Source: Exophiala sp. HKRS030 (taxonomy: Eukaryota; Ascomycota; Eurotiomycetes; Chaetothyriales; Herpotrichiellaceae). Taken from it: a stretch of 64,000 nucleotides of DNA. The stretch lies in assembly GCA_023897205.1 (NCBI GenBank), contig JAHWDD010000004.1, positions 5,332,001 to 5,396,000 on the forward strand, in the 5' to 3' direction. The position numbers and the translations under genes were made by a program. The notes beneath the pieces are model-generated. The model was not told the DNA's origin and ran no database searches. It saw only the letters and a list, made by a program, of their open reading frames with translations. Shown here piece after piece: positions 33,381 to 46,993 of this stretch. Within the stretch, counting starts at the first letter, position 1. The number at the start of each line of letters is the position of its first letter.

Positions 33381-34949
33381 TTGAGCTAAGTAGTCTCTTC
33401 ATGGTACTTGGTACATGCGTTCGCCACAGTGTTACGGCATCGACATGGTGACACGGTACAGATACTTGGCAGGGCCAGGACTATTGATGTTCTACGTACC
33501 ATGGTGATCCATAGTCTTGGAAACGGTGATCCGAGATCAGCAATCAAGTCCAACCTAAGTCTAACCTACAGACCCTCCCTCGTGGACACCAAGTAATAAA
33601 GCCTGCAGTAATGAAATATTGATTATACAGGGACCTCACTAAATAGGCACCTAATTGAGACATGCTTCTTACTGCATAACCTGTTCACTGGGGACTTGTG
33701 ACGGCGAGGTAAGTAAGATGACGCAGTTGTTGGGCTAGTCAAATGAAGCGAGAACGTGTATCACCTTAACTTGGGTTGGTGTGCAAGTGGAGTGAGAGTT
33801 GAAGTTGGAATTGGAACTGGAATTGGAACTTTCCGTAGGCTGTTTAGGCTGTTTAGGCTGTTTAGGCTCTCTTAGGCCGCCAACTTCTGATCCCGTATGG
33901 GCACCATCAGCGCCTAAGGAGGGAGAAGGAGGCAAATCAACGGCTTCACAGCCTGGCCAACTCGTGCTCTCCGGACCGCAAGAGGAGCTTGTGTTATCTT
34001 TCAAGTTTGCACCACCAAGGCACGAGGTCCAAGGCACTTTCGCGACGATCGATCATACTTAAACTTAGGCGGAGCAAACGACATGCCTAACTACGAAGTA
34101 ACCACCAGCATCCTATTTCCCTCCAATTACGAGCATATGATTTCAAGCCACGGTCCACTTAGACACTTGGGTTGCAGGGGCTCAGCTTGCTTGGGCACGC
34201 TTGGGGCCCGACTTCAGGTGCCAGTGGGTGCCTCCTTAGCCTTAGTAGCTTAGCGGGCCCTCGGGGCGTCTTTTAGCAGCACCCCAGTCACTTATCAGCA
34301 GCATTTGTACCCTGATTGTGCCTGTCATAGTCACTAAACTCCCTTACTTGCAGCAGCTAATTAGTCGCCGAGCTCCATACCGCGTCACCAGCCGCCTTGG
34401 ACTCAGCTTGTGGGGCATGCTGGGAACCCACAGGCTAGAGCTTAAGTGGCTACAGGCTCCAAGCTACCCGCTGCCAGCTACCAGCTGCTCTCCGGACATA
34501 CCCTGGCACGCCTGGATAGCTTCCTCGGCCCTGGACAGACACCAGAGTCTTTATGCCCTGCAACTTAGTGACACCCCAAGACGATCAACTCTGACGCCTC
34601 TTCCTGCCACCACCAAAACAAAAAGAAACAAGAAACAAAGAAACAAGAAAGTCGTGCGGTGCGGTGCGAGTGCGCCACACCACCAATTTTGACTCGGCCA
34701 CTGCCACGGCCACGGCCACGCCCACGTTTAACAAAGTGTACAAACCACCAGCTTCCTCCAACTCGATTGTATTTGATCGATCTTTCGTTTCACTGTCACT
34801 CCTCCTCGTCGCACACCGAATCCTTCTTCCTGACCGCCCTCCTCCGTGTCCCTCGTTAGCCCTGCCTTCTCCCTCACGCATCTCTCATGCCTCGGACCAA
34901 CTAGATACAGCCAAAGACAAGGGTCAACCCCAAGAAACCTACCTATACC
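33381..34949. other. intergenic region with short repeats
   Basis: Presumed tricalbin promoter and Yng2-like 3' region. It holds a triplicated 9-mer (aggctgttt) at 33837-33866 and a decamer GCCTAAGGAG at 33912-33921 that recurs elsewhere in the window. From about 34590 a purine/pyrimidine-rich tract leads to the tricalbin start. No gene was supported. Confidence 0.5.
33836..33868. repeat. 9 bp tandem repeat
   Basis: Three head-to-tail copies of aggctgttt followed by a partial fourth, in the tricalbin upstream region. Confidence 0.85.
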
Positions 34950-37900
34950 ATGTCTCTCTCCGGACTGCAAAACGAGCTCAAATCTCAAGGTGCAGTGGAA
35001 GCTGCTCAAGACCCAGAAAGCTCAGTCTCCGCCGAAGATGCACAGCGCATCATCCTTAGAGAGAGTCAAAAGGCCGGTTCGGCGGCTCTGCATTTCGATC
35101 CAAATGCTACGCCAGAGGAAAAGGCCGCGCAAGCACGCTCGGTATGCTCCACCGACCTCCTCTAATAACATCCAATACTCACTACACACCTAGCGACAAA
35201 ATGATACCAAGCGCCCGGCCAAAGGTGTTGGCATAGCTACTGACTTGGTAAGCCTCTGCTAAAACCCAATTGGCATTGGCCACTTTCCAAACTTGCATCT
35301 GATCTGACCCGATCCTAGGATGACGGCAGACCAGACGACTATGATCTCCCTCCACCCCAGTCTGCCGCTGCTGCCGAAGCCGCCAACACATCTACAGATG
35401 TTGCCGCTCCCCAAAATGGAGTTGCTCCTGAAGAAGTGGAACAATGGTCCAAGGTCGGGTGGGCACCTCGCTTCGGAACTGGTGAGACTGCCGAAGATAA
35501 AGAGGAAGGTAATCTTCTCGACCATCAATCCTTCCTCGAAGGCAAGCTTGACGAGAAGTTCTTTGGTGGTGCGTATTGACATGCACTCGGGTGTTGATGG
35601 ACGCATCACTGAATTCTCCTGCAGATTGGTACCACAACACCGGCGTCATCATCTTCGCTTGCCTTTCCTCATGGCTGGTAGCAACCCTCGGCGGTGGACT
35701 AGGATGGATCTTCATCATCATGGCCACCTGTGGCACATACTACAGAACAAGCATCAGACGAGTGAGGCGGAATTTCAGAGATGACATTACACGAGAAATG
35801 GCCAAAGCACGCCTCGAGACCGATACGGAAAGTCTCGAATGGATGAACAGCTTCTTGGTCAAGTTCTGGCCCATTTACGCGCCTCAGCTTGCCAATGGCA
35901 TCATCCAGTCCGTCGACCAAGTTCTCAGCACTTCGACCCCAGCCTTCCTGGACAGCATGCGACTCGAGACCTTCATCCTAGGCACCAAGCCACCGCGAAT
36001 GGACCACGTCAAGACCTACCCCAAATCAGACGATGACATTGTAATGATGGACTGGAAGTTTAGCTTCACGCCCACCGACACCATGGATATGACGGCACGA
36101 CAATTGAAGACCAAGATTAATCCCAAGGTCGTTCTCGAAATTCGTATCGGCAAAGGAGTCGTCAGCAAGTCAATGAAGGTGATCGTGGAAGATTTCGAGT
36201 TTTCTGGTACCATGCGCGTCCGGATGAAGCTGCAAATCCCTTTCCCGCACATTGAGCGAGTCGACATCACCTTTCTCGGCCGTCCAACAATCGACTATGT
36301 GTGTAAACCACTCGGTGGTGAGACTTTCGGTTTTGATATCAACTTTATTCCTGGCTTGGAATCCTTTATTAAAGAACAGGTCCATGGTAACTTGGCTCCC
36401 ATCATGTACGATCCCAATGTTTTCCCCATTGAGGTCGCCAAGATGTTGTCTGGCAATCCTATTGATCTTGCCATTGGCGTCGTTGCCATAACCTTGCACA
36501 ACGCTCATGGTCTGAAAAATCCCGACAAATTCTCAGGTACACCCGACCCCTACACTGTCGTATCACTCAACGGTGGAAAAGAACTTGCCCGCACGAAAAC
36601 CATCCACGAAGATGCAAATCCTCGTTGGAATGAGACCCTGTACATTATTATCACCAATTACACCGATGCCCTCACCTTGCAAGTTTTCGATTATAACGAC
36701 GTCCGCAAGGACAAAAATCTGGGAACGGCGACTTTCCCACTTGACAGACTGGAGTCTGCTTCAGAACACGAACATTTGCACCTAGACGTCCTTGCAAATG
36801 GCAAATCACGAGGTGTCTTACTTGCCGACGTACGATTCTTCCCAGTACTAGAACCGGAAAAACTTGAAGGAGGTGAAATTCTTCCACCACCAGAATCAAA
36901 TACCGGTATTGCCAGGATCACTGTCGAGCAGGCCAAAGGACTGGATGGCAGTAAAAGTTTGGTGGGCAATCTGGATCCCTATGCAGTCCTTCTTCTCAAC
37001 GGCAAGGAGATTCACATCACCAACAAGCTCAAGCACACCAATAATCCAGTCTTCTCCAACAATACCAAGTCAGTTCTCATCACCGATCGGAAGAAGGCAA
37101 GAATTGGCTTGGTCATAAAGGATGATCGTGATCTTGCCACGGACCCTGTCCTTGCCACATATCAAATCAAGGTCGATGACATGTTGAAGTTGATGGAAAA
37201 GGGCCAGGAATGGTTCAACCTCCACGGCACTGAAAGTGCCAAGGTAAAATTGTCACTCGACTGGAAGCCAGTCGCCTTGAAAGGCGCCGTGGGCTCTGGG
37301 GGCTACTTGACTCCGATCGGTGTAATGCGAATTCATCTTAAAGGAGCGAGCGATCTCCGAAACTTCGAGACAATGGGTAAATCGGATCCGTATGCAAAGG
37401 TCCTCCTCTCGGGTATCCCTAAAGGCCGCACGGTCACGTTTCAAAACAACCTCAATCCCAAATGGGATGAAGTCATCTACGTTCCAATGCACAGTCCATC
37501 GGAGCGATTGGTCGTGGAAGTCATGGACGAGGAGAAACTCGGCAAAGATCGTTCTTTGGGCTTGATCCAAATCGTGGCTTCTGACTACATCAAGGAGAGT
37601 GATGAGGGTGGCTATGAGGTCCACGACGAAAAGACCGAGTTCAATCAGGGACTCCGCATAGGTGGGGTTGGCGATGCTAAAGGAACCCTCAATTACACAG
37701 TGTCTTTCTATCCAACTTTGAATGTGGTGGACCCAGATGAGGAAGAAGAGGAGAGAAAGGCTCAGGAAGAGATTGATGCTGTGGCTGGAGTTTCGACTTC
37801 TAATACCCCTGCATCGACTCACAGCAAAAAATCTTCGGTTGATATCAAAGCTTCAAGCGAGGTTGCACGACAGAGTGTCGATCTTCGTAAGAGTGTTGAC

Positions 37901-39666
37901 ACTACTGGCAAGCTTCCTTCTCTCAACGGTACGAACGGCGCCGCGTCTGTTAACGCTTCCACGTTGTCTGCGAGGAAAAAGGCACCAAAGGTCAATATCA
38001 GTGCCGAGAATATTGGTCAATATGGTAAGTGGTTTGATTGCACAGAATACGATTCATTTTCTAATGTTGAACAGAATCCGGTCTTATCGTATTCAACATT
38101 GTCGAAGGTACCTTCTCCGAAAGTGACGGTCGCTTGGAAGTCTTGATAGATGATCAACTATTCCCAAGCTACGTCTCATCCAAAATCAGGTCTCGAGAAC
38201 ATCACTTCGGAGAGACTGGTGACGCCATGGTCCGTGAGATAGAAATGTCTCGAATTACACTACGCATCGTCGAAAAGAACGAGAAAGATGGCAAGCAGGA
38301 CGACGATGATGTTATTGCGAAATTGACCGGTTCTACTTTGCAAACTTTACAGCAATGTTTGTACAAACCCACTTCTCTGACTCTGAGAGGTGAAAAGGGA
38401 ATCAACAAGGTCGTAGTCGAACTAAAGTACTTGCCAGTCAAGATGAAATTGGATCCGAGTGAAAGTATCAACAATATGGGATCACTACGAGTCGATGTTT
38501 TGGATGCTGCTGATCTCCCCTCAGCTGATCGCAACGGCTACAGTGATCCTTATTGCAAGTTCAAGCTCAATGGGAAGGAAGTGTACAAGACCAAGACGCA
38601 AAAGAAAACCTTGCACCCTGCGTGGAACGAGTTCTTCGAGGTACCGGTGCCATCCCGGACGGCTGCCGATTTCAAGGTGGATGTTTATGACTGGGACTTT
38701 GGAGACAAGGCCGATTGGCTTGGTTCCACGCCTCTCAACTTGGCTGTGCTCGAGCCTTTCCAGCCACAAGAATTCACATACCAGTTGGATGGAAAATCTG
38801 GTGCTATCCGACTCAAGATGCTGTTCAAACCTGATTATATTACACGCGCACGTCAAGGAACGTCTACCTTTTCCGGGACTTTTGCTCCGGCAGGTAAAGT
38901 AATCGGTGCTCCAGTGAAGGGTGTAACCAAGGTTGGGGGTGGAGTGGTCAAAGGAGCATCTTTCATCAAACGAGGCCTTTTAGGACGAGGCGGCACCAAC
39001 AAGTCAGAATCACCTAATGGGACTAATGGTTCCTTGACCGGTGCAGATTTAGGTGACAGCCCTGTGGCATCGACACCGATTAAAGCTGCAGCCCTCATCG
39101 AGGAGCCGGCATCGCCAGTGTCAACACCAACACACGCACGTACAAAGAGCAATCAATCGACTATTACGACGAACAATGCGACCAAAGGAGCCGACACAGG
39201 AACTGCAAGCTTCATCATCGTGTCCGCAACAGGATACCCACCAAAAGCAGATGTTCAAGTTCACATCAAACAAGCCGGACCGAAAGGGAAGGAGCTTTTC
39301 AAAACGAAAGCAGTCAAATCAGCCACCGGAACTGTCGAGTTCGACGAGAATCACGAAAATTTCAAAGTTTCAACCACTGCAGACGCACAATTTCAACTAA
39401 TTGTGAAAGATCACGATACATTTCGATCCAAAGATCTAGGAGAAGCTGTATTCTTCGTATCAGATCAAGGATCAGGATCGGAACAGGTCATCAAAGCTGG
39501 TTCGGGAAGTGTTATCGTGCGTAGCAGTTTCAATGCACAAGCTCCAGGATATGCAGAGAGTTTAAGACCAACGACGAGTGGACGTGACAGTCCAGACTCG
39601 AGACGCGAGGGACGACGTAGTTTCTTCGGACGGAGAGACGCTAGTGGGAAGCATGAGGCACAATAG
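34950..39666 (+). CDS. tricalbin (extended synaptotagmin-like ER-plasma membrane tether)
   Basis: Five exons, join(34950..35141, 35194..35247, 35319..35568, 35625..38024, 38075..39666), encode 1495 residues, all GT-AG and in frame. After a polar N-terminal region a hydrophobic hairpin at about 170-205 (VIIFACLSSWLVATLGGGLGW) should insert in the ER. The lipid-transferring SMP domain follows (about 220-430: LESLEWMNSFLVKFWPIYAP to FIPGLESFIKEQV). C2 domains then start near VVAITLHNAHGL, ARITVEQAKGLDG, GVMRIHLKGASDL and, after the last intron, SLRVDVLDAADLPSADRNGYSDPY; several keep the Asp residues of calcium loops (GTPDPY, GKSDPY, GYSDPY). Tricalbins Tcb1-3 hold cortical ER to the plasma membrane and move lipids between them. 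A Ser/Thr-rich C-terminal tail follows. Length agrees with filamentous-fungal tricalbins. Confidence 0.95.
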
Positions 39667-42600
39667 TGGAGTGGAAGCTCATCAAATGGGATTTGGTGAT
39701 GAGTGAGGGAATTGACAAGGCGGAAAAGGGGTGGTGGTTGGTGGTGGTTGCTCTTTGCAGATGTTCGATGTTCACATTGCAGCAGGATTCAGCGTGGAGT
39801 TTTCTGTATGACGGCTAGGAAAAGGTCCAAAAGGATAGTATAAATCATAATATTGTCTTTTCATAATATTGTCTTGACACTTTTGATCGAATGGTCCTGT
39901 AAGACTGACTAACTGTAAGGATGCAAAAAAAGGGGGGAACCAACGGGTATTATTGGGTCATGGCTGAGGTAGGTATGTACTATGGAACTAGTTAGGTACG
40001 AAAGAGTTGGTATTGGGGTAGAATCGAGATGGGCGCGTGCATGGTTTGGACGGGCGGACGGGCGGACGCCGGAGACTGGCAAGTTGCAATTTGCAAGGTA
40101 CGGTACGGCACATTATTGTTTATCTACTCCGTACCTAAGGTACGAGGAGCTAGGTGCTAGGTACTAGTCACGAGTTCCGAGTTAGGAGTTACGGTGTAAG
40201 TAGTTACTAGTTAGGTGACGAAGTGAGGAAGAGGCGAGGAAGCGGTGAGGTTTGAATCTTCGATCACAATTTAATTACTTTGTCTGTTGTCGCCTGCATC
40301 ATTCATCAAGGCTTGCTGGTCAGGAGGTCAATAGATATCGAACGTGGTGCTCTGTCGTCCGTTATGTCTCGACGGGCTTGCAAAATCCATGAATCAGGGT
40401 CTTGACCTTTGCCATTGCTGCATTCAGGTACAAGCTTGGGATATTCATGTTATATCTATGCACGGATGGAGTGGTTTGTCGTCGGAATAAGGAGATCTAG
40501 ATCACGTGAAGCCAACTTGGTAGTCGTGAATCCATCAACACATGGTCTTTATTGGTGCACGTATTGCAATGTTACGATGCCCGAATGACTAGTGCGTGAG
40601 AGTACCAGATGGTACGTCGAACCTTGAGAGTCGACACTGGTCGGATTTCACCTTTCATGTTTCACGCTCACACGTGGATGGATGCCGGATTGCATGGGAC
40701 TTCAAGCGATATCACGCGGATCCGGGTAGGTGGAATAGTACAGCCACAAATCTGCAACATGCTCGAGTCGAGTAACGTACATGTCCTAGATCACACGGAG
40801 TACGTAAGTAAGGAAGTAAATCAATGGATTTGGTTAATACCGTGACAAGGCCATAGTGTGGACGCCTCTGCGAGGCTTCGGTACTTAGATAAACAAATAT
40901 CCGACAGGATACATGGAATGTTAGTGTGTGGCTTTGAGGCTTCACTTTTTTCAACACTATTGGCCAACCCCGGTAGTCAGATAACAAATTGACAGCCTGG
41001 TCGTACAGTAGAGAATTGAAAGGGTGAATTTCCGTAAAGCACCACAGATGGGACTGACGGAAGCTCGATCTTCAAGATCCAGCCTCCCCAATCCTGGCTG
41101 CACCCAAGCGGAGAAATCAAACGGTTCGAGGGCAGGTGATTGAGAGTTCGCGGATCATGGAATGATCGTCAGCCCGTGAGTACTCCGTACAAGACCCGAG
41201 GTAGAAAGACGGATAGTGGAATTCTAGAAGGGGGCCTGTGAGGCGGGTTGGATCAATAGTTTGATGATTTCAATAGGTGTGAAGTGGACATGGAAGCAGG
41301 AACACAGTGCGTATCCAGGATTTGGAGCTAGCGGTGAAGCTCGGATCTCAGGTGATACGTAGTCACTACAGAGTAGTCCTAGACTCGTAGTAGACCACAC
41401 ACAGTGCTTCCCAAAGATAGTCTTGCAAATCATAACCTTGAATCGGTACTTTGGTTAACATGGAGCCATGAAAGGACCCATCCGCGGGAAGTGACGCCGC
41501 CAGTGCTGGGTGCACGGGTGCAATCGGGCCAGATGTATTGAGCACGGGGTTTGTGGATTGGATGATGAGATGATGGTGTTATCGAGAGGCGTACGAAGAA
41601 GCGCCATTGTGGGAAACGGTGACACTATCCACGCAGGGCCTGGAAGCGAGATGAATTGACGTTGATTGAGGAATGAGATATTAAAAAAATTCAAGACATC
41701 AAAAAAAGCCTTTCTAGACTTGGGGGATTATCTTGACAAAGTCGGAAAATTAAGGAGCGACAATGACAGCGACGGGAAGGAGCCACCAGTGAAACTGGTG
41801 CAACTGGTGTGATGACGGCAAAGCTACGGGAACGGGGAAACCATTGATTCCGGGGCGATTCTGGCGGTCCCTCTAGCCAAATACGAGTTAGCGTGGAGAG
41901 CATTGAGGCGATGGAAGGAGGTCCAGTGGCACCTCGAGTGGCACCCACAAGTCAAAAGGGTCTGTTGTGGCGGATGATCTGGAGGGGTTCTAGTGGCACT
42001 GAGTGGCTCCTGCAACGCTCCCACCAACCATTTAGGCACCTGGACCTCACAGCTCTATAGGTAAGGGGATCGCCTGGGGGACACTAAATGCTAGCCCGAG
42101 ACAGCCCACTAATAAGCACAGTCTGCTGGGGGAAAGGTGGGCGTGGGTGGGGGATGTGAGGTTCCAGACAAGCCATAGATTTGCTCAGTTCATCCAGTGA
42201 TATGGTCTTAGTGGTAGGCATCTAGTAGGGCATCAAGATCTACAGAGGTGTGAGAGGAATTTTACCTTGGGTTACACCGTTGTTGCACCACCATGGCCCA
42301 ACAGTTTGTCTTTGATGGTCGAGCTATTGTCTATATCAATGATTGAACTGACAGACGGCGCAGAGGCCCAACGGTCATCCCTTTTTGCATTACATCTTCC
42401 ACCCTTCTGGAATATACGAGAGACTATTGTCTACATATTCCACAAAGTAATCTTAATACAGCCACCACGTCCTGTCATTGATCACGTCGATAAGAGAGAG
42501 TCCGACAAACTGCAACAACGGTGAACGGTGAACGGTCCATCCTATACGAGTTAGAACGGATTAGTGAGACAACGGTCCTGGTCCTGGTCCTGGTGACGAG

Positions 42601-43528
42601 TTGACAAGCTTTGACAGAGTTGGTGAGTTACAGACCGCCACCAGTACAGCACAATGATGAATTTTCCACTTTTTACCCACTTTGGAGTTTGGAGGTCTCG
42701 ATCGATGCTTGGTGCATGTGAAGTCGTTGCCAGTTTAGTACGGAGCCGGAGTACTGGAGTGGTTCGGATTTGGGTGGCGGTTGGCGTTGTGGTGTCGGTG
42801 CAGGGATTCAGTGGTCAGTGACCGATAGTCCCCCGAGGCCTAAGGAGCCCTGGGCGGATGGTCCCTGAATGCCCGTCAAGCGACTTACATCACTGGGCTT
42901 TGGGGGGATTGGGGGGCGTTGGAGAATGGCCTTTCTTCCCTGGGCGACATCTCCGGGCACCTACCGGGCAACGTCCCTTGGCTTCATCATTGAAGTCCCC
43001 ACGCCAACCCAGCAGCCACAATTCCAGACTCCGGGCGAGGGCGAGCAGTGCGATCGACCGACTGACTAGTTAGTTACTGGGGACCCAGCTTAGTGCTCAG
43101 TAACCAACTAACTGCCTGAGTTATCGGTAACTAGCCACCTGGCTGCTAGTTAGTGACCTAACCAGTCAGTTAACTGGTCAGGGAAACTGGCAACTAGTAA
43201 CTGGCAACTGGCAACCGTGCAGCTTCGTCGTCACAGCTTCTGACCTCACGTCGCTTCCTTTTCACCCAACTTTTTGACTTTGGAGGTCCCTCATTTCTCA
43301 AAACTCTCAATTGTTCCTCCTTCACTGTCCTGCCCCAGATTCTCACCTTCTCACCTTCACATTCCTCCACACCCTCTCACTATATCACCCGAGTCTTTAC
43401 CTTTTGGTGAATCTTTCGGGCAAGATCACTGACCCTTCATTCTTTGCATAAAAGACAGACCTCCCTCTACCGGATTCCTCGACTGCGTTTCCACTCCCTC
43501 GACAAACAACCACAAAGCCTCCTTCGAA
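39667..43528. other. long intergenic region (3.9 kb), no supported gene
   Basis: Only short frames. It includes many local near-repeats: gtacc/ggtac strings at 39980-40215, gcggacgg copies near 40060, and a dense cluster of agttagt/aactggcaact words at about 43060-43215. The decamer GCCTAAGGAG appears at 42838-42847. The last 300 bp is pyrimidine-rich with a TATA-like string (gcataaaag, about 43446-43454), a typical promoter for the highly expressed UGPase downstream. Confidence 0.5.
43060..43215. repeat. cluster of short degenerate repeats upstream of UGPase
   Basis: Words such as agttagt, aaccaactaact, aactggcaact and actggcaactggcaac recur in both orientations over about 155 bp. It may be a simple expansion or a dense binding-site cluster. 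Confidence 0.5.
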
Positions 43529-45645
43529 ATGGCTTCCAAAGCTATTCCCTCCCACCTTCGCCCTTCGGCGCCTGCAAATGGCAGCAATGGCTCAGCTCCA
43601 GCTGGTGAAAAGAGACATCATGGAAAAACACAATCACACGTGGTAAGTTGACATAGTCCCAAACTCTCAGATCTTTGCTGGGTGCCCAGCTCCCAAAGCG
43701 GTGTCACGATTCTACTATTGATTTTACATCATGGCATTTCCACTGCACGGACCGACCAAGTTCCAAATATCCTCCCCCAGCCACGATCACGATCACGATC
43801 ATGATCATTGCCATGTTTCTAGCACATCACATCTTGCACCCATCTCATTGTACCTTGAACGAGATGATATAATCAAGATCGGCCTCAGTCTGGGTCCTAC
43901 TCATCATCTCACCACTTCACACACCACTTCACTCTTTGGGACAAGTTACTTGCAGTCTTTGTTTGCCCGACGTTGAGGCTCCCCCTCACTGTTTTGTCCT
44001 CATTGTCTCATTCCATAATGCCTCTCCTTGACGCATCCCCCTTCGACCTGCGCAGACAACATTCTGCCTCAAAACTACGTGCACAATTTCAAAGACCTTC
44101 ACTAATGAGATCCCCTACGATGCAGGCTTTTGAAAATACCTCTACCAATGTTGCTGCTAGCCAAATGCGCAATGCCCTCAACAGTCTCGCAGACACGGTC
44201 AAAGATCCCGCAGAAAAGAAACGCTTCGAAGCCGAGATGGACAACTTCTTCTCGCTCTTCAGGAGATATCTCAATGATCGGGCCAAGGGAAACACAATCG
44301 ACTGGGCCAAGATCAACCCTCCAAACCCCGATCAGGTCGTCAACTATGACAGCCTACCAAACAGTGACGCTGTTGACTTCCTAAACAAACTCGCCGTTGT
44401 CAAGCTCAATGGTGGTCTCGGTACTTCGATGGGTTGCGTCGGCCCCAAGTCGGTCATTGAAGTCAGAGATGGAATGTCCTTCCTGGATCTTTCCGTCCGA
44501 CAGATCGAATATCTCAACCGTACTTATGATGTCAATGTGCCTTTTGTCCTCATGAACAGCTTTAACACTGATGAGGATACTGCGGCCATCATCAAAAAGT
44601 ACGAAGGTCACAACATCGACATCATGACCTTCAATCAATCTAGATATCCTCGTGTCCTCAAGGATTCCCTTCTACCTGCACCCAAATCGTCTGATTCACA
44701 ACTGTCGGACTGGTACCCTCCCGGTCACGGTGACGTTTTCGAATCTTTGTACAACAGCGGTATCCTCGATAACCTCTTGGATCGTGGCATTGAAATCATT
44801 TTCCTGTCCAATGCTGACAATTTGGGAGCCGTGGTCGATCTCCGCATCCTGCAACACATGGTTGAGAGCAAGGCCGAATACATTATGGAATTGACTGACA
44901 AGACAAAGGCTGATGTCAAGGGTGGTACCATCATTGATTATGAAGGCCGAGCCCGCTTGTTGGAAATTGCTCAAGTTCCCAAGCAATACGTCAATGAATT
45001 CAAGTCGATCAAAAAGTTCAAGTATTTCAACACCAACAACATCTGGATGAACCTCCGAGCCATCAAGCGTGTTGTGGAAGCCAATGAATTGGAAATGGAA
45101 ATCATCCCCAATGACAAGGCCATTCCCGCGGACAAGAAGGGTGAAGCTGATATCAGCATCGTTCAACTCGAGACCGCTGTGGGAGCTGCCATCAAGCACT
45201 TCAAGAATGCTCACGGTGTCAACGTTCCTCGACGACGGTTCTTGCCTGTCAAGACTTGCTCCGATCTCATGCTTGTCAAGTCCAACCTGTACACACTCAG
45301 CCACGGTCAGCTGGTGATTGATCCTAACCGATTTGGACCTGCGCCTTTGATCAAATTGGGAAGTGACTTCAAGAAGGTTGCTCAATTCCAAAAGAGAATT
45401 GGTACAATCCCCAACATTGTTGAGCTGGATCATTTGACCGTCACTGGTGATGTCAACTTTGGTCGTGGTATTGTTCTCAAGGGTGAGTTGCATTGCCACA
45501 TGAATTTGATTTGTTACTTTACTAACTATGGTTTCCAGGCACTGTTATCATCGTTGCGACGGAGAACAGCACCATTGATATTCCTCCTGGATCGATCCTC
45601 GAAAACGTGGTCGTGCAAGGTAGCTTGAGATTACTTGAGCATTAG
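43529..45645 (+). CDS. galF: UTP-glucose-1-phosphate uridylyltransferase (UDP-glucose pyrophosphorylase)
   Basis: Three exons, join(43529..43642, 44126..45482, 45539..45645), give 525 residues. It makes UDP-glucose from UTP and glucose-1-phosphate in the cytosol, for cell-wall glucan, glycogen, trehalose and galactose use. The nucleotide loop [16 protein letters not shown] lies at 132-147. Further family words are [30 protein letters not shown] and the C-terminal left-handed beta-helix ([21 protein letters not shown]). Exon 1 is a short polar extension of 38 residues ([18 protein letters not shown]). The first intron is unusually long (483 bp) and ends exactly before [12 protein letters not shown]. 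The frame of exon 2 stays open upstream through much of this intron with three in-frame ATGs (44018, 44105, 44120), so an alternative N terminus is possible. Confidence 0.96.
43782..43808. repeat. cgatca microsatellite in UGPase intron 1
   Basis: About four and a half copies of a cgatca/tgatca hexamer within the first UGPase intron. Confidence 0.8.
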
Positions 45646-46993
45646 TTCGTTCTCTTACACAAGCGGTACGGCGACAGTTACAACATTTTTGGGCAGGAAA
45701 ATGGTGATGAGGTTGTGAATTCCCATCAAAGCAGGATGATGATATACCATGTCTCTGGCTCATGATTTGAGAGTAGAAGTTTATAGCTCACAGCGAAACT
45801 TGTGCTTAAGCAAATCAGAGACTTGGCCAGGCAATATCTATCTATGCATTTCATTCACGGATAGATTTTGAGAAAGCTGTCATAGAATGGCAGGACCATG
45901 AATTAACCCCCCTTGTTGTATGAAAATGGCATCCTGTGGTAATGTATCAAGAATGCACAATATTTTGATTTCGGTTGCAAGTAAACAAGATCTGAGTGTG
46001 ACGTCATTCTTGATTGACCTCGATGGACCTCGATGGATCTACCCCTCCTGTGTCCTCCACATGTGCTCCCTCCCTCGCTCCCTCTAGGTGTCCCTCCTTC
46101 GCCCTCGAGCTCTAACATCCATCGAGTACTTCTCCAAAAGCAAAAGTTAAACTGTGTTTGCCCCTCCCGTCCTCATCTCAACGTTCAAACCCCCACTACT
46201 CCTCGACGTCAAGGGTACTTGCATGAGTTTCCACATCGGTCGAAGCCTCGGACGTGGTCGAATCAGCGGTTCAACCCAAAGTTCAGGATTTACAATTATC
46301 CATCTCCGGCCATGCCCGGCACAAACGGGGCGATGCCTGGATATCACCGCCGGTATAACTCACCACAACTCACTTCCTTTATAACAGCGTCGACAATCTA
46401 GCCTCGCCAACCGACGCAGTAGGTATTTCTTCTTCTTCTAAAGAAATATAATTAAGTCCAGTTTCACTTTGTCGTCAGATCTTACAGGACTTTTGAATTT
46501 TTGGGCACAGCCTTGAAACCGAGGCATTCAAATCTTCTTCCCTCGAGCATTGTTGAATTTCCTCACTTACGATACATACATCGTGTTTGCATTTGTGCAT
46601 CTTTGCAATCAGCTATTTCCGATCTTTCATTTCGATCAATGGATTGAATCTGCGCGCCAGCTAACGAGACACGACGCGACGTAACTCTTGACTTACTTTC
46701 AAGAATACGGATATTTCAGGAGAAGAAAAACGTTCAACGTTTTGCCTATTGGTACTGGCGAGAAATTAGTGAGCAAGACGAAGAAGTTAGCAACGTCAAT
46801 TACGACAGTCGATCGGCGTCCTTGACGGTCTGTTGCGGCGCACAGAGGAAATTGTACGAGTCTGTCTTCTGAACTGGCGAAGAGAGGACAACTTGCCCCC
46901 AAGAGCACAATTATCAACATCCACCGAACTGAGTGCACCGAGTCTGGGAATCTCCATATTCACCCTGCCCTTACAAAATATCACAACCAGACC
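45646..46993. other. intergenic, no supported gene
   Basis: Short overlapping frames on both strands (for example 46033-46401 and 46147-46347) without domains. The right half is presumed to be the promoter and 5' UTR of the molybdopterin synthase small-subunit gene. Confidence 0.5.

Noticed and set aside
44696..45499. A 267-codon minus-strand frame inside UGPase
   Set aside because: Antisense shadow of a strongly conserved gene; no domain.
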